21,401 nt of DNA from Apostichopus parvimensis (lineage: Eukaryota; Echinodermata; Holothuroidea; Aspidochirotida; Stichopodidae): NCBI GenBank assembly GCA_000934455.1, contig KN882717.1:1-21401 (forward strand), in the 5' to 3' direction. Made by a program: the position numbers and the translations under genes. This document shows positions 9,897 to 18,900 of this stretch, one piece after another (position 1 is the stretch's first letter; every line of letters begins with the position of its first letter). Below the pieces are notes generated by a model. That model was given only the letters and a program-made list of their open reading frames with translations. It was not told the DNA's origin and did not search any database.

Positions 9897-11268
9897 CTGC
9901 AGGAAAGAAGACAGACCTACTGTAATTTATTGCCAATAAAACATTGTCATTCATAGTAATACATAGTAATACATTATTGCCAAACAGCTTATCAGTAACC
10001 CTGTTTTATTGGATATAAACTAAACAGCTTGATCCAAGAAAACAGTCATTCTAACAGGTTAATGCAGCTGGTTTGAGTTTTTTTTCAACTTAATCATAAA
10101 ACCATATTCCATTGCCATGTTTGTTTCATTCCAAGAACTGGTGCAACATTTTCATGCTACAATATGTTATAGCATGTTCCTCACAATTTCTTTCTAATTG
10201 CAATAACTTTGTCATTCTGATTTACAAGATATGTTCAGTAGCCTAGTCCTAGGTACACAAGCTCTGGAATTGTTGTAGACCAAGCTGAAGCAATTGGATC
10301 GCTCACGTAAGCTTTGAAAGCGACAAAAGTGTTATCATGGTTTCTAACAATAACATGTTAATGTGTATATGAATGGAGAATGGAGAGTGAACATAATTCT
10401 TTTCCAAACTAAATCAGCTGCTTTGCAAAATTATAATTTAACAAGTGTCTTAAAAACTCATTACGCAGTGAAAATTCAAACAAAATTATTGTTGTCCTAT
10501 CTAAACAACTCCAGTAAAACATTACTTGGACCATGTGTGGGCAGATCTATGTATTGATCTTTCTGTTCACGATAGGTGCATCCGGTTAGATGCTTGGGTA
10601 CATATTGAAAGGAATAACGAAGGCAGGCATCAAAGACAATTTATATTATTCAGTAACCTCAAATCTCTCTAAATTTTTCTAATACTCGATTTTATGTGAA
10701 CTGCTTCCCGTTTGACTGAATACGTTCCCTTTGAGAATTGGCTCCTAAGGCCAACATCAACATACTAAACATGATCCGACCTTCCCTTCTTCAGATATCG
10801 TGTTTACAAGCTGGGCGTCACAGAGCACACACACACATGCCATCATGAATGCAACGGTTACGATTTTCATCAAAACCAAAAACACAGAAAGTGACATATT
10901 TACAAAATGGAATTTCAAGTTTAGAAAACGGAAAAGTTATGGCTTAACCCAAGGTAACATATATACATGCTTCCGTAAAGGTAGAAATTTTTATCATAAC
11001 ATTTGTTCTGCACAAGGAAGAAGAAAACAAGCTCAGCAGGTATGCATACATTTATTATCTTATTTTACAAGGTGAGCTTAGATTCATGAAATTTGTCTCT
11101 CCTTCTTTAAATCTTGGTGATAATTACCTCTAATCCTTTGAGTGCTGTGTATTCTGCTTCCCCTTTATATCCAGCTATCTGGAACCTGTAGGCCTCCTCT
11201 ACCTCATCTGACCATTTCTTGGCTCTGGTCATGGACTTTGGCTCTGGGATGACACTCGCTGCACTCAT
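9765..11268 (-). CDS. MEIG1: MEIG1 orthologue (two coding exons, 90 aa)
   Basis: Joining 11268-11128 to 9896-9765 on the minus strand gives a complete 90-residue protein (the human protein has 88) with the family's signature: [16 protein letters not shown], then [11 protein letters not shown], then [10 protein letters not shown] and a KIYSY C-terminus. The four residues reported in mouse MEIG1 to contact PACRG (W50, K57, F66, Y68) are all kept, as W51, K58, F67 and Y69. The join is phase 0 with donor GAG|GTAATT and acceptor TTTCCTGCAG. MEIG1 works with PACRG in the sperm manchette to deliver cargo for flagellum building, and it is found in animals with motile cilia. That role is known from mouse and inferred here. 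The intron is 1231 nt. An in-frame TGA 18 nt upstream fixes the start. Confidence 0.93.
9897..11127 (-). other. MEIG1 intron
   Basis: This GT-AG intron of 1231 nt is AT-rich. It includes a short direct repeat of CATAGTAATA near 9952-9974 and a (CA)6 run at 10826-10837. Plus-strand open frames at 10363-10557 and 10800-11075 lie antisense within the intron and show no motif. Confidence 0.8.
11128..11268 (-). CDS. MEIG1: MEIG1 first coding exon
   Basis: There are 47 codons from ATG (11268-11266, context CACAATGA with A at -3) to donor GAG|GTAATT (GT at 11126-11127). The upstream sequence holds an in-frame TGA at 11284-11286. A pyrimidine-rich acceptor TTTACTTGTAG (AG at 11313-11314) suggests that the exon starts near 11312 with 44 nt of 5' UTR, so a non-coding exon should lie further upstream. 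Confidence 0.92.
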
Positions 11269-11627
11269 TGTGAATTGCTCTTCTCAGTAGCAGTGGTAGG
11301 TGTTGGAAGGTGCTACAAGTAAATGATAAGAAAATAAGAAAGTTAACATCATACATTCAACTGAATTGTGTGTGATTTGTAGAATATTTACAAACAAAAT
11401 TTGCCATGATACATGTACTGCTGCTACATCATATTCATATGCCACCAACTGATATGAATTTGATAGCGACAGTAGTAACCCTGTAATACTGACTGACATA
11501 CTAATGATATGACATGTATACATAAAACAATCACATACATAATATGACATAATGACATACTAACATGTACTGAATGTAATAGCTTCCAAGAATAAAATCT
11601 TAACATAATTAGCCAGTTTATCCACAA

Positions 11628-11800
11628 AGAAGGTCAGAGGTGGTTTAGTGAAGGTCATTTTGGGACCCCAGGGGTCAAATTGTGCAAACCTTGTAAACAT
11701 GATATCTCAAGAAGGGAAGCTTGTACCGATCTCATATTTTGTGTGTAAGAAAATCACATGTAATTGTATCAAAATGGTGGTTCGGGCCATTTCTATTGTA
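11628..11800 (+). repeat. Probable dispersed repeat (unclassified)
   Basis: The stretch from AAGGTCAGAGG through GATATCTCAAGAAGGGAAGC to GGTTCGGGCCA resembles a repeat type I recall from marine deuterostome genomes, with AAGGTCA-type words followed by a conserved core. The ORF that spans it (11648-11989) has no protein motif. A genome-wide copy count would be needed to prove it. Confidence 0.4.
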
Positions 11801-12675
11801 CAGCTAGTTCTGGTTACTACATGCAAAAGCCTAGGAGCAATGATGTCATCGAAAATTCAATGCATTTTGCGTACTGGTTATGAAAAAGTGTTGCAACATG
11901 ATGATCCCAAAAATATCATGTGTGATATTCTCTATGCTTCCACGTTCATCCTTAATGATGATTGTAAGAAGTGTGTCAAGAGTATTTAGGCCTTCAGGTT
12001 AGACCACCAATTGAAGTTTGGGGTAGATAGTGTCACTGTACATAACTTTATATGGATGAACCCTGCTCACATTTTTAGCCAACTGACAGTGACAAGTTGC
12101 ATTGACAATACTTAAGTTGATTACCAAGAAAGGCTCATGGTACATTATTGACAGTAATGAAGAATTGTATCATTTGCAACACGTTACAAAGAAGGTAGGC
12201 CTAGCAGAGGCCTTAATAAATATTTATAGAAGTTACTGTCTGCCATAAAACATTGCACTTTTCACCATGCCAGGTTTTTTTGGCGGAAGGTACTGGCGTA
12301 TACAGATCAAGTTTCTTAGGTTGGATTGCCTTATGTATTTATTCGGGGTACTTTGAAGCAACAAAGTTGTTTGTCCTTTGACAAAACACCAGACAATTGT
12401 AATTGTGTAAAACTCCCTTAGGCTGGCTTCTCATTTAATTTAAATATGAGTAAGGGATGTTAAGTTTTGTTCTCAATATAATTTGAAATGACAAACAACT
12501 TTTTTTGCTGTAAAATAACCCTTGCCCTAGGTCTAATAAATAAATGGAATAAACTGGGTACACTTGCCATAAGAAAAAGAAGAGGACAAGAAAGAGACTT
12601 GATCTATGGAAACTAACTGTCACACTCACAGAAACTATTCTACCAAATCTGACAAAACTAGGCGGCCTAACTTAG

Positions 12676-12934
12676 TATAGTCAGTATTGGGAAGTTCGGA
12701 ACACTGCGAAATTCAGACACCCCTAAGAAATACACAATTTCACCATGACAACCTACAGCAAAAGCCAATTTCATGAAAAACTATGAAGCTACAGTTATTT
12801 CTCTCCAAAATGACCTGTGTGCAAGTAAGTACTTACCTATTTGTCAATAAAAGGAAGTTATAGTTTAGGGGTGTTTAAGGCTTAGGTGTCCGAACTTTGC
12901 ATTGTCCATGCTACTAGCTGCAGAATAACAGTTA
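12676..12934 (+). repeat. Foldback tandem repeat, unit 1
   Basis: The unit of about 259 bp begins TATAGTCAGTATTG and ends GAATAACAGTTATA. Its ends carry inverted sequence: ACACCCCTAA at 12717-12726 pairs with TTAGGGGTGT at 12865-12874. A further CTTAGGTGTCCGAA lies near the 3' end. It repeats immediately as unit 2, with most positions matching by eye. It is probably a non-autonomous foldback or satellite family. Confidence 0.8.
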
Positions 12935-13445
12935 TATAGTCAGTATTGCTAATTTCGGAACACTGCGAATTTCGGACACCCCTAAGAAATGCATGACACC
13001 CTACAGGAAGAGCCAAATTTCACCAACAAGTACGAAGCTACTGTTATTTTCTCTCCAAAATGACCCGTGTGCAAGTAAATACTTACATATTTGTCAATAA
13101 AATGACGGAGATCTATGAAGTCTGTTATTTACTGAAAGAGCAACTGCGCCACCAATTTTATCACCAGCGCCACACTGTAGGCCGGGTGTCTGAATATTCG
13201 CAATACTCGAGCAAAGAAATACCAGTTCCACAATCACAAGAATCTTCGTGGAATACAACGTGAAAACAGTTTGCAGGAAAGAAAGATTGGCTGTGTATCT
13301 TAATATAATACACTTCTCCCACCATATCAAGTCAATTTTCAGGTGATTTATACCAGAAGATATAGTTTTGGGGGTGATTTAAGGCTTAGGTGTCCGAAAT
13401 TCGAAGTGTCCATGCTATAGCACTAGCTGCAGAATAACAGTTATA
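12935..13445 (+). repeat. Foldback tandem repeat, unit 2, with ~250-bp insert
   Basis: The unit starts and ends with the same sequences as unit 1, so the two are head to tail. The shared left part runs to GTCAATAAAA (13093-13102) and the shared right part resumes near 13353. Between them lie about 250 bp absent from unit 1. That insert contains an inverted piece of the repeat head (13184-13204, reverse complement ATTCAGACACCC). A small open frame in the insert (13094-13330 minus, 13060-13263 plus) shows no known motif. Confidence 0.75.
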
Positions 13446-14038
13446 GGCCTAGGCTAGACCTAAGGTTGATGCTTAAATTACTAGGATGGCCTAAAACATC
13501 CCTTTGGCTTAGGATAGTACAAAGTTTCGTTTCAGTCGTAGAAATGCCAATAGCATGCTGCGGACTTGGATTAGAACTGTGGTAGAATGACAGAATATGA
13601 TACAACTACAAACACGTTACATTGCCAACTAGGCCACACAATATAGAATAGAATAACATTGGCCTAGCCAACATAAGGTTAACTCAGTTAAAGTTAGGCC
13701 TGTGCTTAGACTTACGTAGGCTACGTTAGTTATGCTAGGTCACAAACAATATTATTGGGCGAGTTTATTTCTAATGATAGGATTACACTAAACCAACGTT
13801 TTCTCAGCTACCTTAATATGTTAATTTCACTACGTCGATGACCCACAGAGAATGCGATGGTTACTTAAGCCTAAAGTTGTGCTGCAAATTAAAGGCGCGT
13901 CAGTTCATGACTTTCAAATTGATTGCTATGTGAACGTTGTCCAATTGAGTACAGGTTTGTTACGTTATCCTGTGTCGCACGTACGTACACGAGAATACAA
14001 GGGGATTGTTTTCCTTCGAACAGGAAGTACTAGACACT

Positions 14039-14051
14039 GTCGCTAGGCAAC
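14039..14051. promoter_or_regulatory. RFX X-box-like motif
   Basis: GTCGCTAGGCAAC is close to the paired half-sites of the RFX X-box (GTTGCC, short spacer, GGCAAC), with one perfect right half. RFX factors control ciliary genes. The site lies 2.8 kb upstream of the MEIG1 start codon in a CpG-richer patch, so it may be MEIG1's promoter, given that MEIG1's 5' UTR appears to be spliced. This is inference from one motif. Confidence 0.3.
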
Positions 14052-14375
14052 ATGATGCGCCCGTGCTCCTTAACGTTAATTTTCGGTGATGAATCGCGTT
14101 ACTCACTAATCCTTATAATTTCAAAAAGAGTTGATATTTTTAGACTAAATAGTCAAATTTTGTTGCAATTTCAAGGAATAATTTAAGTCGATACATCCAT
14201 ATCATAATACTGGAGAATATGGCGGACGTTAAACAGTTCAAATTCTGAGATAAGAAAACAAAAGCTAACCCGTTAAGTTTTTGATATCAAATGTCGTACT
14301 TTTGAAGAAAGAGTTTAAAGTTTCGATATACAATAGTCGAAATTTCCAGAAAAAGTCGAAAGACCCTGGTTATAT

Positions 14376-14410
14376 TTCATAATATCGCAAAGTGCAAATA
14401 GCAGGTATTC
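14376..14410 (+). repeat. 35-bp direct repeat, copy A
   Basis: These 35 bases, which begin TTCATAATATCGCAAAGTGC, are identical to those at 16004-16038 in the same orientation. The identity stops sharply on both sides. Chance identity at this length is negligible. Confidence 0.9.
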
Positions 14411-15132
14411 CGTACATGATAAAGTCTCTGTTCCAATTTCTATATAATCGTAGAAATGTTTCTTATAATTACTCTCTAGATATTTACTGACTTTCAGTGC
14501 TTTATTAGTTCCTCTGTTTACTTTTATTAGAAGTGACTTTATCTGATTTAATCAGAGATTTGATTATAGACCAGTTTGTTGTAAGAGAAGAGATATGTAA
14601 CTCTATACCTTGCATCGACAAGTACGGTGTACAATAAATGCCATGTTTTCTTCTTTGTTATGAATTCTTTGCTTTCTCAAAATTACGAAATGCTTACATG
14701 TTATTTACATGTGTTGTTTATAGTTGGAAAAAAATATAGAGCTACGACAAAAAGTATCGTCTTTGAGCTTTTCGGATTTGTTGCTTAATGTTAGTTAGGT
14801 AATTACGCGTTTTGTCTAACAAAACAACCATATGTTTATCTCTGTTGTTCTTAGCCTTTACAGTGTTCATTGCTATATTTAATTGAAGCCCAGGGACAAC
14901 CGGACAACATGCGATGTGACCCTGACCATTCCCTCAACTTGACAATCTGCCAAAAACCGAAATAAATATGACAAGGCTTATACGTTTGTTCATGGAGGTA
15001 AAAACCATGGTTTGTTATACTTTTAAGTTAGAGATACTTCAATTAAAACAAAAGACAGAAAGCTTTCTTGAATTTTTAAATTTTTAATTTATTTTCTCTT
15101 TCAAACTTCATCTCATATATAGGTTTCCCTAT

Positions 15133-15138
15133 TTTATT
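15133..15138 (-). terminator. Possible poly(A) signal of the kinase gene
   Basis: The minus strand reads AATAAA about 130 nt past the kinase stop codon. A second AATAAA lies at 15088-15093. Either could end the transcript. Confidence 0.45.
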
Positions 15139-15270
15139 GCATTGACCATTACTTTTATCACTATATAAATAATAAAGAGATTTACGTGAAACTTTATGAC
15201 GCACCGGGCGCTGTAAATGTTTTTAATTACTAAATATTAATAAATAAATATAATCAATATTCTTTCTCCT

Positions 15271-15942
15271 CTACCCTACACTCCTCCATCTAGCGTAGCT
15301 GGCCTGCCTCTCTTTAATATAAGTATCAATCTCTCGTATTAATTCATGGACATTTGGTCTTTCGTTCCAGTCTTTAGCTAAACATTTCCGTCCAAGTTTC
15401 CGCAGAAATCTTCCAGGAGACGCGTCCACGTTTGATAGCACTTTTCCCAAAGCGTATACGTCTGTATACAGACTGTACGGCCTGGTTCCATATACAACCT
15501 CTGGGGCAATGTGGAAGCATTGCTTACGGATATTAACATGTTCGTTTCTTGGGAAGTGTTCATATTTTGCTTTCCCTGTCCTGCTCACCGCTTTCCCAAA
15601 GTCAATAATTTTTATATTTATGTCCCCATCTTCACCCGATGAACCTCTCAGGAACATGATGTTATCAGTTTTCAAATCACAGTGAATTATTCCTGCGAAA
15701 TGAATGTCCCTAATGGCGCGACAAACCTGAATGGCTACGCTGAAAGAGCTCGGCCCATTCAGGCCCTTGGCGTCGATGACGTCAGCTACCGTGGTAGATT
15801 TAAAGGTGACCGAATCACCGACGAACTCTTGAACGAGGACAGGTACATCGGTCTCGCTGCCAATTCTTGAAATACCGAAAAGTTTAGGAATGCAGACTAG
15901 ATGGCTCAGAGATGTCAGCATTGAGGTTTCTTTCTGCAAATC
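15271..15942 (-). CDS. Kinase exon 5 (C-lobe and stop)
   Basis: The exon starts after acceptor TTTGGCAG (AG at 15943-15944) in phase 0 with DLQKETSML, where E is the helix-C glutamate. It encodes the hinge (VLVQEF), catalytic loop HCDLKTDN, IIDFGKA, the activation segment to HIAPEVV, and helices F to I, and ends RWRSVG-stop (TAG? no: stop codon at 15271-15273). The open frame that continues leftwards into 16377 is intron plus MITE, not protein. Confidence 0.88.
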   Translation of the reverse strand, partial: DLQKETSMLTSLSHLVCIPKLFGISRIGSETDVPVLVQEFVGDSVTFKSTTVADVIDAKGLNGPSSFSVAIQVCRAIRDIHFAGIIHCDLKTDNIMFLRGSSGEDGDINIKIIDFGKAVSRTGKAKYEHFPRNEHVNIRKQCFHIAPEVVYGTRPYSLYTDVYALGKVLSNVDASPGRFLRKLGRKCLAKDWNERPNVHELIREIDTYIKERQASYARWRSVG

Positions 15943-18900
15943 CTGCCAAATGAAATAAACGATAAGTATTGATAGGATGAAGTATGTAATAATCCACAGT
16001 CGGTTCATAATATCGCAAAGTGCAAATAGCAGGTATTCTTGAAAGTGAAAAAAAGAATCAATATAATAGTCCAAGGGCGTAGGAACCGGTGGGGCTGGGG
16101 GGGGCGCCAGCCCCCCCAGTGAAAAATATGGTGGGGCGGAAGTATCATTCCGCCCCCCCCCCCCGCTCCGCAAGTCAGAAAACCCCTTTTTCATTTCCAA
16201 ATGAGAAAAAAATCTCATTTGGAGCACCAAATTACATCTAAGGCCAGGTGAAAATGCAAAATTATTTACAAAATGGAGTGGGTGTTGAAGTGTGCTATAT
16301 TGCACCAAATTGCATCTGAGGCCACCTGGAAATGCCAAAAAATTCCAAAAAAAAGACCCCTCCCCCAGGCCGGCCACCAGTCTTCAGCCCCCCCACTCAA
16401 AAGTACTTTCCTACGCCACTGTAATAGTCACTATTATGTAAATATATCAAAGGCGGCATACCCGTTTTATTCTCAAATTCCATCAAACTACATAATATAT
16501 ACCGTAAATGATAAGATTCTATTTTGTTTTAGTTCTATGATATTAATATAACACATGGTCGTATACCTTGATAATACTCTTTTTATCTCGGTTTTTGTGA
16601 TGAACTTTGACCGCACACAAGCGTCTTGAAGATAGCTGCCTCATCAACCTGACTTCACCAAAGCTTCCACTTCCTAGAATGGTCGGCATCTGCATCGAGT
16701 TACAAATATCTTCCAAGTCACTCTTTGCGATGACGTCACAAGACGAAGGGAGATTGTAGTCAGAGGCCTTTAATGACTTAGGAGGTGGGCTGTGTAGAAT
16801 TTGAAATAAATTATGATAGGTACCGTGAATTTCTTGTTGTTACCATGGTGATACAGGTCAGTTCACCAGTAACCATATCAATTGATAAAGTTTTCCGATC
16901 ACAATCGTCATTTCATTGTGAACATGACACTAAGCCCTGATGAGCTTAAGCAAGTTGCAGTGTGTATACGTTTCATTAATTACAGTTATGTACGCATTAT
17001 ACACGAACTATACCGACTGTCGTAGTGGCATGACTTTTATTAGCTCATGAATCCATCACTATAGTTATAGTAAGTAGTATTAAGTATTATATTTATTACA
17101 GTGGTTTACACTATAGTTATATTAAGTGATATTAAGTATTATATTTATTACAGTGGTTTACACTATAGTTATAGTAAGTATAGTATTAAGTATTATATTT
17201 ATTACAGTGGTTTACACTATAGTTATAGTAAGTAGTATTAAGTATTATATTTATTACAGTGGTTTACACTATAGTTATAGTAAGTAGTATTAAGTATTAT
17301 ATTTATTATAGTGGTTTACACTATAGTTATAGTAAGTAGTATTAAGTATTATATTTATTACAGTGGTTTACACTATAGTTATAGTAAGTATAGTATTAAG
17401 TATTATATTTATTACAGTGTTTCTCGTTATTGTTACTCTGAATCTCCTTTTTGTAAATATGTTTAGCATTATTAGTATTTTTATTGTATTGTGTACACAA
17501 GGAAGTATCACATAGATTCTTACCTGTGCAAAGCAAGTTGCTGAGTATTCCAAATTCCAGCAGTATAATTCTGAAATGGTTTCTGAAAGAAACGGATGAG
17601 AGAAAAATACGTTTATGACGTACGATATTATACTGTCAGAGCTGTAACGTTATAACTAGGTTACTCAGTTTTATTATTTTAGTTATTCTATCGGATAAAA
17701 TTCCATATGTAGTAATGTTATAGAATGCCTAGACTATAACCAAATTGCACCAAAACATATCATTGTGTGTAGAATTATCTGGTAGGAAAAGTGTTATGAA
17801 TATGCATATGACTTAAACAGATACATATCATGACGCATTCTCGTTTACATGTATTTACATAATGGTGTTGATTCAATCATTCAGTAACCATGTGATGTCT
17901 TATGCAGTACTCACATATAGCGGTTGTTGCTGGACGGTTCCATTTATGTTCTGCGCATGACCAGAAGGGGACTTCTTGGCGGGAATTGCTGTTTGAACAT
18001 TCTGAAAGAATGGGTTCTTCCAAGGATATTGAGGTACATTCTTTAACGCCTTTGAGGAGTTGGACAGATTCGGTGCGTTGTTTTGTGGTGGAGTAGTCAG
18101 TGATCCTCCGAGCATTCCCCAAGCTGGTGAAGTCAATTTAGGAGTCTTGAACCTAAAACCACCGATAGGATTTACTCCTGTTGCGGTAGGTATCAACGGC
18201 GAGTTGACATTTTGTCCTAGTGGCTGACCAACCATCGCAACATTTGATGCACCTTGATGAAAAAGGTTAGATCCCATCCAATTTGTTGCAAGATTCCAAG
18301 CAGGCATGACAGGCTGCGCATTAAATGGTATATTTTTTGTACCATTGTTGCCAAAGATACCTGGTGTTTTCACGGTTACTTTCTTGCCGATAGGTACAAC
18401 TGTTGTATTGGTTGGTTTGAAAGGTTGCAATGTGTATTTAGGACTGTAATTCTTACTAGTAGTAATGCTACGCTGTGGTGTTGCGCTTTGCGATGGAATG
18501 ATATGGTCGACTGGAATGGGGTTATTTGAGATCCAGTGTGCCGGCAGTTTGCATCCATTATCAGGAAGATGGTCACACACCCAACGGGTGGCAGATATAG
18601 ACTGCATGAGGCTGACATAATTCTCTGGCGACTTTACCACTTTGGACACTGGATGTGAAATTGAAAGCTGACCGAAAATGATATTTGATGATGAGCATTG
18701 GGCGGTTTGGCGAGTACCAAATAGTTGATGTTTCACACTCATTTGTACAGGTGTGCACATTAGTGGGATGACGTGATGGTTGATACACGATGAGGCGTCA
18801 TCATTAATAGACTCGATATTGGATCTAAATGTCACGGTGTTATGTGTCCCGAATTTGTTGGCGTTGGCTACAGACAACATAAGGGGCGACGGTCCTTCTG

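Larger units (their letters stand above)
11313..15270. other. Intergenic stretch rich in repeats
   Basis: No coding exon was recognised over about 4 kb between MEIG1 and the kinase gene. The stretch holds a probable dispersed repeat at 11628-11800, two tandem foldback repeat units at 12676-13445, GGCCTA-rich sequence at 13440-13740, and a locally CpG-richer patch at 13850-14100 that may be promoter DNA. One half of a 35-bp duplication is at 14376-14410. The last ~150 bp are the 3' UTR of the kinase gene. A plus-strand ATG frame at 13852-14046 (64 codons) has no motif. Confidence 0.6.

Noticed and set aside
11648..11989. 113-codon plus-strand frame
   Set aside because: It begins at GTG, lies over a probable dispersed repeat and has no protein motif.
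13060..13330. Small open frames on both strands
   Set aside because: They lie inside the insert of a tandem foldback repeat. Overlapping frames on both strands argue against a gene.
15943..16377. N-terminal extension of the kinase open frame (MAGLGEG... and a hydrophobic stretch)
   Set aside because: It runs through a clear acceptor at 15943-15944 into intron and the MITE. The true N-lobe is in the exon at 16567-16789, which joins in phase. The apparent transmembrane segment is translated intron.
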